From assembly GCF_002224225.1 (NCBI RefSeq), contig NZ_NJGG01000001.1:773374-837373 (forward strand): DNA of 64,000 nucleotides, given 5' to 3'. Source of the stretch: Polynucleobacter cosmopolitanus (GTDB lineage Bacteria > Pseudomonadota > Gammaproteobacteria > Burkholderiales > Burkholderiaceae). Below, piece after piece: positions 23,829 through 30,948 of this stretch; within the stretch, counting starts at the first letter, position 1; every line of letters begins with the position of its first letter. The notes beneath the pieces are model-generated. The model searched no databases and was not told the origin of the DNA. It saw only the letters and a program-made list of their open reading frames with translations. A program made the translations under genes and the position numbers.

Positions 23829-24379
23829 TTTTCCTTTTCAAATTCACTCTTCCAGATTCGGATTAGTGTTTGAAGACGTCGTTTTGAGAACTTCTTTTCA
23901 GGGTAGTTTTCTTTTAGGGAGTCAGCAGCAACTTCATTCGTGTAGCGAGCAAAGTCTTTTAAATTTTTTGTGTATAGTTTTTTCGCTTCTTCATATTTTC
24001 TTTGGTCATTGGCTGTTCTATTTGGTATCCCTCTTTCTTTTGCAGCACTTGCTTGCATAGAAATCGAGTACTCAACAATTTTTGCTATTCGGCTATTGGG
24101 TCTCATAAATTTACTTAACCCCAATTTGGTACTTTTACTCCAGTTGTTAGCTTGGAATAAGACTTCGAAAAATCTAGTTTCAATGTCAATGGCATCTTTG
24201 GGAGCGTCGGGGCGGAAAGTGGTAAGCGTTGCTAACTTGGCTAATGCGTATAGAGCGCTTTCGTAATTAGGGAAAAATTCTTGAAGTTCCGAGAACACTT
24301 CCTTAAGCTCATTCTTTTGTTCTTCAGTTAGTGTTTCTTCCACAAGGTATTTTTCAATCACATCCACTTTCGCACTCAT
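23822..24379 (-). CDS. Hypothetical protein translationally coupled to the integrase
   Basis: A 185-residue, mostly alpha-helical, charged protein not recognised. KNELKEVFSELQEFFPNYESALYALAKLATLTTF and a basic C-terminal half (FSKRRLQTLIRIWKSEFEKENL) suggest a nucleic-acid-binding or excisionase-like accessory role; that is inference. Its start is 1 nt after the integrase stop, and its ribosome-binding site (AGGAG) lies in the last integrase codons, so the two are made together. Confidence 0.58.
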   Translation of the reverse strand: MSAKVDVIEKYLVEETLTEEQKNELKEVFSELQEFFPNYESALYALAKLATLTTFRPDAPKDAIDIETRFFEVLFQANNWSKSTKLGLSKFMRPNSRIAKIVEYSISMQASAAKERGIPNRTANDQRKYEEAKKLYTKNLKDFARYTNEVAADSLKENYPEKKFSKRRLQTLIRIWKSEFEKENL

Positions 24380-24380
24380 T

Positions 24381-25337
24381 TCAAGCTCCTTGGTTATTGA
24401 AAACGCGACTCAACATCTCAGCGCGTGTATCTACACATAGGTGTGCATATCTCTTGGTCATGGCTAATGATTTGTGACCAAGGCTATCGGCAATGGCGAG
24501 TAGTGGAGCACCACGCTTAGCAAGCCACGAGGCATGGGTATGTCGCAGGCTGTGGAATACGACCCCTTCAATTTGTGCATCTTTCAAAGCTTGCTCCCAA
24601 GGTTTGTTGAAATTCATGGGTTTTGTTGGATACCTTCCACAAAATACTAAATCTTCTGGATTTGTTTTTGTGGAAATTCTTTGGAATTCTTGAATAACAT
24701 CTGGCATAAGCACTAGAACGAAAGGATCGCCATTTTTGGTTCTTTCACAGAAGGCTCGTCCTGAATTTAGGTCAACATCTTTCCATCTAAGCCCTAAAAG
24801 AGTACCTCGTCTAGCGCCAGTAGTTACCGCTAACATAATGAGAAGGGTAAGTTTGTTCCAGCTAGCCAATCTAGATACTTTAATTAATTTTTCGTACTCA
24901 GGCTCTGACAAGTAGCGAGTCCTTGCGTTGTCTTCTGGAAGGCGTTGAGTTTCTACAACAGGATTAACCCAAGTCTTGGGCATTAATCGACGTTTTCTTG
25001 CCCATGTGAGAACGGATTGGAGGGTGCATCGATAGCGATTGATAGTCGCGTCCGCAAGCGTTTTATGCGTTGAAATGACAGAGCCACCTCGTTTATTACC
25101 TCCAACATTAAAAAGGCGTCCACGCTGTTTTAATGCCTCTAGAACATCATCAATATCGTCCGCATCAATTTCGGACGCAACTTTCTCTCCCAAGTGTTGG
25201 GTAAAGAAACTTAAACGACTAGTGAAGGAAGGATCGCGACCTTGATAGCAGGCCATGAAGGTATCAGCGAGAGCTGATAAGGTGAACATTTCTCCCCGAG
25301 TCACTGGGGGTGTTGCTGTGTTACTTTGTGTTGACAT
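24381..25337 (-). CDS. Tyrosine-type site-specific integrase
   Basis: A 318-residue phage-type integrase. An N-terminal SAM-like core-binding domain spans residues 20-125. The catalytic domain has Arg in TTGARRGTLLGLRW, a beta-hairpin Lys region (CERTKNGDPF), His-x-x-Arg in HSLRHTHASWLAKRG, His in LGHKSLAMTKRYAHL and the nucleophile Tyr in the same segment. There is no separate arm-binding domain of the long lambda type. It lies 78 bp from the right attachment repeat at tRNA-Lys, its presumed target. It should catalyse integration and, with a helper, excision of the island. Confidence 0.93.
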   Translation of the reverse strand: MSTQSNTATPPVTRGEMFTLSALADTFMACYQGRDPSFTSRLSFFTQHLGEKVASEIDADDIDDVLEALKQRGRLFNVGGNKRGGSVISTHKTLADATINRYRCTLQSVLTWARKRRLMPKTWVNPVVETQRLPEDNARTRYLSEPEYEKLIKVSRLASWNKLTLLIMLAVTTGARRGTLLGLRWKDVDLNSGRAFCERTKNGDPFVLVLMPDVIQEFQRISTKTNPEDLVFCGRYPTKPMNFNKPWEQALKDAQIEGVVFHSLRHTHASWLAKRGAPLLAIADSLGHKSLAMTKRYAHLCVDTRAEMLSRVFNNQGA

Positions 25338-25359
25338 GATTAGTTCTCCAAATAAGTTA

Positions 25360-25374
25360 CCAACGGACTGTTGG
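25360..25374. promoter_or_regulatory. Inverted repeat between integrase gene and attachment site
   Basis: CCAAC-GGACT-GTTGG lies 23 bp upstream of the integrase start. It contains CCAACGGA, which also occurs in the attachment repeat (tRNA anticodon-stem region), so it may be an integrase or excisionase site. Confidence 0.4.
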
Positions 25375-25414
25375 ATTTCATTTGTCGACGCTAATCACTC
25401 GCCACTACTATCTT

Positions 25415-25459
25415 TGGTGGGTCGGGCGAGATTCGAACTCGCGACCAACGGATTAAAAG
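25415..25459 (-). repeat. Right attachment repeat within intact tRNA-Lys
   Basis: Identical to 6829-6873 over 45 bases. Being part of the functional gene, it is the tRNA end that the element carried in to rebuild the tRNA on integration. Confidence 0.93.
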
Positions 25460-25490
25460 TCCGCTGCTCTACCGACTGAGCTACCGACCC
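25415..25490 (-). tRNA. tRNA-Lys(TTT)
   Basis: A complete 76-nt cloverleaf on the minus strand with encoded CCA. The acceptor stem GGGTCGG/CCGACCC pairs fully, the D arm is GCTCAGTCGGTAGAGC, the anticodon loop CTTTTAA reads TTT (lysine), and the T arm is GCGAGTTCGAATCTCGC. It is the integration site of the island. Confidence 0.97.
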
Positions 25491-25533
25491 AATCTTGCAA
25501 AAAAAAGATTATAGCGGACTTTTTAAATTAGAG

Positions 25534-26886
25534 CTAGATTTGCCTACTTTTGGCCACGGGTGGGTTCTTAGCAAAGTAGCTGCGAATGCCTCTCAGAATG
25601 GCTTGGGCAATCTGTTCTTGGTACTCATGATCATTTAAGCGAGCCTCTTCTTCAGGGTTGCTGATGAATGCAGTCTCAATCAAAATCGATGGGACATCAG
25701 GTGCCTTGAGAACCGCAAAGCTGGCTTGCTCAACTTGTGGTTTATGTAGTTTTGCAAAGCCACCAATTTGTTTTAGAACAGCATCGCCTAACTTTAGACT
25801 GTCTTTGATTTGAGCAGTTGTTGACATATCAAGCAGTAATTGTGCAACTTGCTTGTCTTGAGTTTTGATATTCAAGCCACCAATCAAGTCAGCACTGTTT
25901 TCCTTGTTGGCCAACCATCTGGCCGCAGTACTGGTTGCTCCTTGTTGTGAAAGAGCAAACACTGATGCGCCTCGTGCATGAGGTTTGACAAAAGCGTCTG
26001 CATGAATCGATACAAATAGATCAGCCTGAACACGTCGCGCTTTATTGACCCGTACATGCAGTGGTACGAAGTAATCACCATCGCGGGTCAAGTAGGAACG
26101 CATATCAGGCTCAGCTTCAATTTTTTGCTTCAGTCTGTGTGAAATGGACAGAACAATGTCTTTTTCTCGGGAGCCTCTCTTACCAATGGCGCCAGGATCT
26201 TCGCCACCATGCCCAGGGTCAATTGCAATGGTCAAAAGTCTGCGATGACTTGATTTTCCTGATTTGCTATCTGACTTTTTATCCGATTTGGCGATTTCAT
26301 TGGGTTTAATAGATTTATTAGCTTCTGCTTTTTGCGCCTCTCTTCGAGCAATTGCAGCAATCGGATCATCAGCATCCAAAGCCGCTTCTTTTTTTGCACT
26401 TTGGCGCACCAATTCCATCAAGGGATCATTCGCAACCGTTGGGTATAAATCAAACACCAAGCGATTTTGATAGCTGCCCACTGGGTCCAAAGTAAATAAT
26501 TGGGGCTGAATACTTTCTTTGAGATCGAACACCAAGCGCACAACTTTTGGCTGAAATTGACCAACACGAACTTGAGCAATGTATGGATCATTGCTATTAA
26601 CTTTTGCCACCAATTCTTTGATGGTGTTGTTGAGTTCGAGTCCTTCAACGTCTACAACCAAACGATGGGGGTTGGTCAAGAGTTGATGGCTTACCTTGAG
26701 CACTTGGTCGGACTCCAAGGTCACACGTGTGTAGTCTTCTGCAGGCCAGATACGAACCGCCATCAGTTTTGCGCCCCAAGCAATTTGACTGGGACCTAAA
26801 AAAATGAGCGCGCTGGCTTGAGCAATTCTTTTGAGAAGCTCGCGTCGTTTCAATCTATTTGCTCGATTGCCGCCAATGAATTTCAT
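25534..26886 (-). CDS. amiC: N-acetylmuramoyl-L-alanine amidase AmiC type
   Basis: A 450-residue periplasmic amidase that splits septal peptidoglycan during daughter-cell separation. The N-terminus has a twin-arginine-like signal (KRRELLKRIAQASALIFLG). An AMIN domain (residues 45-150) directs it to the septum. After a charged linker with many K/S/D residues comes the zinc amidase domain: AIDPGHGGEDPGAIGKRGSREKD (His and Glu ligands), SIHADAF (His) and the catalytic Glu in ILIETAFISNPEEE. Its start is 5 bp from the tsaE stop on the same strand. Confidence 0.93.
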   Translation of the reverse strand: MKFIGGNRANRLKRRELLKRIAQASALIFLGPSQIAWGAKLMAVRIWPAEDYTRVTLESDQVLKVSHQLLTNPHRLVVDVEGLELNNTIKELVAKVNSNDPYIAQVRVGQFQPKVVRLVFDLKESIQPQLFTLDPVGSYQNRLVFDLYPTVANDPLMELVRQSAKKEAALDADDPIAAIARREAQKAEANKSIKPNEIAKSDKKSDSKSGKSSHRRLLTIAIDPGHGGEDPGAIGKRGSREKDIVLSISHRLKQKIEAEPDMRSYLTRDGDYFVPLHVRVNKARRVQADLFVSIHADAFVKPHARGASVFALSQQGATSTAARWLANKENSADLIGGLNIKTQDKQVAQLLLDMSTTAQIKDSLKLGDAVLKQIGGFAKLHKPQVEQASFAVLKAPDVPSILIETAFISNPEEEARLNDHEYQEQIAQAILRGIRSYFAKNPPVAKSRQI

Positions 26887-26891
26887 GTTTC

Positions 26892-27440
26892 TTAAAACCC
26901 TTTGATCAGCTCATCGCCAATATCTGTTTGACTGGTGATCGTGAGTGATCGAGTGTCATCATCATTGGTGGTTAAGGAGATGATCCAATCGGCTTGAGGC
27001 AATGTACCTTCTGCTTTTTCTGGCCACTCAACCATACAAATGCCTGGTTCGCTGAACACATCTCTGAATCCGGCATCCATCCATTCTTTGGCATAACTCA
27101 TGCGGTACAAATCAAAGTGATGAAAGGGCAGGTTTGTTTCGGCTATTTCATTTGTGTTGTTTTTTAGATTGAGATTCACTTGGTAGGGTTCGCACAAACC
27201 GTAGGTAGGGCTTTTGACTTTGCCCATGTGTCCTAATGAGCGAAGGATGTACCTTGTCAGGGTGGTTTTGCCAACACCCAGATCGCCCACCAAAGAAAAG
27301 TGCAGGGCTTTATCTAAGTGATTATTTTTTTCTTGAAAAAGCTTTTTAATCTGTTGAGCAAGCTTTAAAGCAAATGCCTCTGTGTCTTGCTCAGAAGAAA
27401 GAGTTCTGGATGTGATCATCAGATGAGTATCTTTTGTCAT
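26892..27440 (-). CDS. tsaE: tRNA threonylcarbamoyladenosine biosynthesis ATPase
   Basis: TsaE is the ATPase that works with TsaB-TsaD to put threonylcarbamoyl on A37 of tRNAs reading ANN codons. The 182 residues carry the Walker A motif GDLGVGKTTLTRYILRSLG near 50-68, KSPTYGL, HFDLYRM and the CMVEWPEKAEGTLPQADW segment. It precedes amiC in one operon and is divergent from queG, 33 bp away. Confidence 0.94.
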   Translation of the reverse strand: MTKDTHLMITSRTLSSEQDTEAFALKLAQQIKKLFQEKNNHLDKALHFSLVGDLGVGKTTLTRYILRSLGHMGKVKSPTYGLCEPYQVNLNLKNNTNEIAETNLPFHHFDLYRMSYAKEWMDAGFRDVFSEPGICMVEWPEKAEGTLPQADWIISLTTNDDDTRSLTITSQTDIGDELIKGF

Positions 27441-27473
27441 TGGGACCTACAATCTCATCATGGAGCAAAAATC

Positions 27474-28604
27474 GTGACTCAAACCCAAACAACCAAAGAT
27501 CATTTCATCCAAGATATTTCTTGGTTGAGGCGCGAGGCTATCGATTTGGGATTTGGCGATATCAGAGTTTCTGACACAGATTTGAGTGTGGCAGGACCAA
27601 GATTGAAAGAGTGGTTGGATGCTGGGCGTCACGGTGACATGAATTATATGAGGGAGCGCGCTCATTTGCGACTCAATCCTCAAGAATTGCAGCCGGGCAC
27701 GGTTCGGGTTTTGACGGTTCGGATGGATTACTTGCCGGATACCTCTGAAATGCGCCAAGCAGTTGATTGGCGAAATAAAGAGATCGCCCGATGGGATGAG
27801 CCTTCTCAGGCGGTGGTGGCCATGTATGCCCGAGGTCGTGACTATCACAAGGTGTTGCGCCAGCGCTTGCAATCTTTGGCTGATGTGATTGAGAAAAAAA
27901 TAGGTCCTTTTGGTTATCGGGTATTTGTTGACTCTGGCCCAGTCATGGAAGTTGAGATGGCGAATAAGTCGGGTTTGGGTTGGCGAGGCAAGCACACCTT
28001 ATTACTCAATCGTGAAGCAGGGTCGATGTTTTTCTTGGGTGAAATCCTGGTGGATGTGCCGTTCCCGGTTGATGAACCAATCACCAGTCATTGTGGCGAA
28101 TGTTCTGCTTGTATCAATATTTGTCCAACTCAAGCCATCACAGCGCCTTACCAATTAGATGCACGTCGTTGCATTTCATATTTAACGATTGAGCATCAAG
28201 GATCTATTCCTGAAGAACTCAGGCCCTTGATGGGCAACCGAGTCTATGGTTGCGATGATTGTCAGTTGGTTTGTCCTTGGAACAAATTTGCTCAACTAAG
28301 TTCAGTGCCTGATTTTTTACCAAGGCATGGTTTGGAGCATGCTGACTTATTGAATTTATGGTCATGGTCAGAAGAGGACTTTTTGTCTAAGCACGAAGGC
28401 AGTCCAATCCGCAGAATTGGGTATGAAGCTTGGCGGCGTAATCTTGCCGTGGGCATGGGCAATGCCCTCAGATCAGAGACTCTTGATGACGGTGTCAGAG
28501 AAAAAATCATTGGTGGTTTAAAGCAAGTCTTACCCAATGCCAGTGACATGCTGAAAGAGCACATTGAGTGGGCTTTGATGCAGACAAGTAAAGTATCTAA
28601 ATAG
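27474..28604 (+). CDS. queG: Epoxyqueuosine reductase
   Basis: QueG makes the last step of queuosine synthesis in tRNA, reducing epoxyqueuosine with a cobalamin cofactor and two [4Fe-4S] clusters. Both cluster motifs are seen: CGECSACINICPTQAI and CDDCQLVCPWNKF, with catalytic-domain segments DLSVAGPRLKEWLDAGRHGDMNYM and SGLGWRGKHTLLLNREAGSMFFLGEI. The frame runs upstream to 27387, but the GTG at 27474 has GGAG 8 nt before it and gives the usual N-terminus (376 residues). A short HEAT-like C-terminal part follows. Confidence 0.94.
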   Translation: MTQTQTTKDHFIQDISWLRREAIDLGFGDIRVSDTDLSVAGPRLKEWLDAGRHGDMNYMRERAHLRLNPQELQPGTVRVLTVRMDYLPDTSEMRQAVDWRNKEIARWDEPSQAVVAMYARGRDYHKVLRQRLQSLADVIEKKIGPFGYRVFVDSGPVMEVEMANKSGLGWRGKHTLLLNREAGSMFFLGEILVDVPFPVDEPITSHCGECSACINICPTQAITAPYQLDARRCISYLTIEHQGSIPEELRPLMGNRVYGCDDCQLVCPWNKFAQLSSVPDFLPRHGLEHADLLNLWSWSEEDFLSKHEGSPIRRIGYEAWRRNLAVGMGNALRSETLDDGVREKIIGGLKQVLPNASDMLKEHIEWALMQTSKVSK

Positions 28605-28645
28605 ATCAAATAACTAAAAATAAAAAAACCAATAAACTGCATCCC

Positions 28646-29353
28646 ATGAGTTTGAATAGAGACATTGTTTTAAAGGGCGTCAAAGACGCATTTGGTGCTC
28701 CTGCGGCTATTTTGTTTGCAGGCATGTTAGGTTTTGGGGCGATGGGGCAGGCCAATGGTTTAGATATTTGGCTAACCAGTGCCACGAGTTTCTTCATGTT
28801 CGCATTGCCTGGTCAGGTGGTGCTTGTTGAGATGCTCGTCTTGAGTGCCTCGGGTGTCACGATTGCGATCGCTGTCACGCTCACGGCCACACGATTCTTC
28901 ACGATGTGTTTAACACTCTTTCCACAGTTCCCGGAAAAGCAACGCAGTTCTTTCTATTATTTGGTGGTTCATTTTGTGGCGATGACAGCATGGGCTGTGT
29001 CCATGAGAGATTTTCCAAAAATGAAACCTGAGGATCGTCTTTCTTATTTCACGGGATTTGCTTTTGTATGTTGGGCTGTATCAACGCCAGCGACAGTCTT
29101 GGGTTACATGGTGGCGGGACAAGTGCCAAGTTATATCAATTTGGGTTTGGTGTTTATCAACCCACTCTTTTTCTTATTAACTTTCACTGAAGTTAAGCCA
29201 AGAGGGAATCGAATTGCGATCTTATTGGGCGCACCGCTTGGTTTGCTCTCTTATCTTTGGTTCCCTGATTACTCTTTATTGATCGCAGGACTGTTTGGCG
29301 GCACGATTGCTTACATGGTTGATAAATATTTTAGGAATAGACAACATGCTTGA
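28646..29353 (+). CDS. azlC: AzlC family branched-chain amino-acid exporter subunit
   Basis: The large subunit of a two-part exporter of branched-chain amino acids or analogues. The 235 residues have about seven membrane helices and the AzlC marks GVKDAFGAPAAILFAGMLGFGAM and TATRFFTMCLTLFPQF. The small subunit azlD overlaps by 8 bp, so both are translated together. The substrate is inferred from the family. Confidence 0.87.
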   Translation: MSLNRDIVLKGVKDAFGAPAAILFAGMLGFGAMGQANGLDIWLTSATSFFMFALPGQVVLVEMLVLSASGVTIAIAVTLTATRFFTMCLTLFPQFPEKQRSSFYYLVVHFVAMTAWAVSMRDFPKMKPEDRLSYFTGFAFVCWAVSTPATVLGYMVAGQVPSYINLGLVFINPLFFLLTFTEVKPRGNRIAILLGAPLGLLSYLWFPDYSLLIAGLFGGTIAYMVDKYFRNRQHA

Positions 29354-29717
29354 GTCATCAGAACTAAGCACCATGTTCAATGATGCCGGTATGTGGGCTG
29401 CTTTGATTGCTGCTTGTGTGGGAACTTATTTTTGGCGGGGCTTCGGCGTTTATTTTTCTGGAAAAATAAACCAAGACAGCGAATTATTTAAATGGTTGTC
29501 AGCAGTCACTTATGCGATGGTGGCAGCTTTAACAGTTCGCATCATTTTGTTGCCGGTGGGCTTGCTTGCCACGGTGCCGATTTCTGTTCGTTTGGGGGTG
29601 AGCATTGTGGCGCTCATCATCATGTATTCAAAGCCAGGTGAGCGCATGATTCCAGCATTGCTGGTGGGAACATTTGGTTTGGTGTTGTACGGATTGGTGA
29701 TGAACTTTTTGGGTTGA
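29346..29717 (+). CDS. azlD: AzlD family exporter small subunit
   Basis: A 123-residue membrane protein with about four helices. ACVGTYFWRGFGVYFSGKI near the N-terminus and LPVGLLATVPISVRLGVSIVALIIMY match the AzlD family. Its ATG at 29346 overlaps the azlC stop (ATGCTTGA). The frame extends upstream within azlC, which is not the real start. Confidence 0.85.
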   Translation: MLESSELSTMFNDAGMWAALIAACVGTYFWRGFGVYFSGKINQDSELFKWLSAVTYAMVAALTVRIILLPVGLLATVPISVRLGVSIVALIIMYSKPGERMIPALLVGTFGLVLYGLVMNFLG

Positions 29718-29755
29718 TCACCAACCGCACAGAACTTTAAATCAACAAATAAGAA

Positions 29756-29944
29756 TCAATCATTCTTACAAGTTTTGATGCCCAATAATGGGTAGGCTGG
29801 GCAAAAACGAAACACACCCGTTGCGATCGGCAATAAACCAATCCATCCCCAGTTACCAATCACACCAATGATTGCCAAAACAACCAAGAGTGCGCCAATT
29901 GCGATACGTAAAGTGCGGTCAATTCCGGCGACATTGCATTGCAT
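29756..29944 (-). CDS. DUF2892 family small membrane protein
   Basis: A 62-residue protein, MQCNVAGIDRTLRIAIGALLVVLAIIGVIGNWGW then PLLGIKTCK, with two membrane helices: the DUF2892 (YgaP membrane-anchor type) domain as a stand-alone protein. The ATG at 29944 has AAGGAG six bases upstream, better than the longer frame. It is 10 bp behind an ArsR-type regulator gene and shares its operon. Such pairs are linked to sulfide or persulfide handling in related bacteria. Confidence 0.82.
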   Translation of the reverse strand: MQCNVAGIDRTLRIAIGALLVVLAIIGVIGNWGWIGLLPIATGVFRFCPAYPLLGIKTCKND

Positions 29945-29954
29945 AGACTTCTCC

Positions 29955-30305
29955 TTATTTGCCACAGTAGCTGGCGTACAACAATTCCATCACAGATATA
30001 GCGATGGGGCTCGAAATCTTGTAATAAATATGTTTGCCATCACGGCGAGTTGATACAACGCCTTCGTCACGAAGCACGGCCAATTGTTGCGACAAAGTGG
30101 GTTGTTGAATATTGGTGACCTCTTCTAACTCTCCAACGCGCTTTTCGCCTTGGCTTAATTGGCATAACAACATCAAGCGGTCACGATTGGCCAATGTTTT
30201 CATCATGCGACAGGCTTTATCTGCGTTATCTCTCATGGCAGCAATGTCAAATTGCATGCTCTCATTTATTGACAGTTTTTCTTTTGCATCCATCAAGTTC
30301 ACCAA
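29955..30305 (-). CDS. ArsR-family repressor, possibly BigR/SqrR-like
   Basis: A 116-residue winged-helix repressor: MMKTLANRDRLMLLCQLSQGEKRVGELEEVTNIQQPTLSQQLAVLRDEGVVSTRRDGKHIYYKI. Two cysteines, one in LLCQLSQGE and one in the final ASYCGK, are placed as in sulfide-responsive BigR/SqrR/YgaV repressors, and its DUF2892 partner fits that. Classical arsenic ELCVC binding is absent. An ATATTAATAT palindrome at 30331-30340 just upstream may be its operator. Sulfide sensing is inference. Confidence 0.83.
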   Translation of the reverse strand: MVNLMDAKEKLSINESMQFDIAAMRDNADKACRMMKTLANRDRLMLLCQLSQGEKRVGELEEVTNIQQPTLSQQLAVLRDEGVVSTRRDGKHIYYKISSPIAISVMELLYASYCGK

Positions 30306-30330
30306 TTGATTAATTAATTATTTACATTAT

Positions 30331-30340
30331 ATATTAATAT
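30331..30340. promoter_or_regulatory. Possible ArsR operator
   Basis: ATATTAATAT is a perfect 10-bp palindrome in a very A+T-rich stretch 25 bp upstream of the repressor start. Palindromes of this sort arise easily by chance here. Confidence 0.35.
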
Positions 30341-30487
30341 TAACTATTGATTGAGATCAATTGAGCTTGGTTTGATCATGTTCTTATTGGCTTCTTGGCT
30401 AAATGCGACCGCTATTGGCGGACGAAAAGACCAATTTAAGGTATCGTACAAAGTCTTAAAAAACATAAATCTTCATAGGAGAACAGC

Positions 30488-30895
30488 ATGCCAGGTCAAA
30501 AAGCTTATTTAAATCAATTAGATGTGCAAAAAATATTGGCCGCAGCCAATGCTCATGCTGAGAAAAACAACTGGGCAGTATCGATTGCAGTGGTTGATGA
30601 TGGCGGCCATTTATTGGGCTTTACACGTCGTGATAATTGCCCGCCTGTGTCGACCTATATTGCTCAAGAAAAAGGCCGTGCATCAGCCTTAGGGCGCCGT
30701 GAAAGCAAAATCTATGAAGACGTGATCAATGGCGGACGTTACTCATTTTTAAATGCCACAGCTGTTCTTCAGGGAACTCTTGAGGGTGGTGTGAATATCG
30801 TGGTCGACGGCCAAACGATTGGTGCTATTGGTGTTTCAGGTGTTAAATCAAATGAAGACGCTGAAATTGCCAAAGCTGGTATCGCAGCTCTTTAA
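30488..30895 (+). CDS. GlcG/HbpS family (DUF336) protein
   Basis: A 135-residue protein of the GlcG/HbpS family (heme-binding protein-like, DUF336). KILAAANAHAEKNNWAVSIAVVDDGGHLLGFTRRDNCPP and the end GAIGVSGVKSNEDAEIAKAGIAAL are the family's conserved blocks. Some members bind heme, others are linked to glycolate or diol use; no role can be fixed here. No signal peptide, so cytoplasmic. The stop lies 19 bp before a hairpin that covers the rhlE start. Confidence 0.85.
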   Translation: MPGQKAYLNQLDVQKILAAANAHAEKNNWAVSIAVVDDGGHLLGFTRRDNCPPVSTYIAQEKGRASALGRRESKIYEDVINGGRYSFLNATAVLQGTLEGGVNIVVDGQTIGAIGVSGVKSNEDAEIAKAGIAAL

Positions 30896-30914
30896 GCAAT
30901 AAATCAATGCTAAA

Positions 30915-30948
30915 TACTCACAGGCCTCATAATAGAGCCCTGTGAGTA
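30915..30948 (+). promoter_or_regulatory. Hairpin enclosing the rhlE start codon
   Basis: TACTCACAGG (30915-30924) pairs perfectly with CCTGTGAGTA (30939-30948), with a 14-nt loop. The GTG start of rhlE (30942-30944) is inside the 3' arm. Translation would need the 10-bp stem to be opened. Confidence 0.55.

Larger units (their letters stand above)
6829..25459. mobile_element. Integrated genomic island at tRNA-Lys, satellite-like core with metal-resistance cargo
   Basis: Both ends carry the same 45 bp (6829-6873 and 25415-25459), the 3' part of tRNA-Lys(TTT) on the minus strand. The right copy belongs to an intact tRNA, and a tyrosine integrase lies just inside it, the classic arrangement of an element integrated into a tRNA gene. 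Inside are three metal-resistance units on the left and a minus-strand core with integrase, DNA polymerase and P27-like small terminase on the right. No structural phage genes, conjugation genes or insertion sequences are seen. By eye the island is more A+T-rich than its flanks. Three tRNA-Phe 3' remnants inside show the cargo has its own history. Confidence 0.9.

Noticed and set aside
6829-25459. Conjugative element (ICE) or complete prophage
   Set aside because: No relaxase, mating-pair, capsid, tail, portal or lysis gene is seen in the island.
25255-25479. Plus-strand frame ending in RARFELATNGLKVRCSTD
   Set aside because: Antisense reading of tRNA-Lys, another common false protein.
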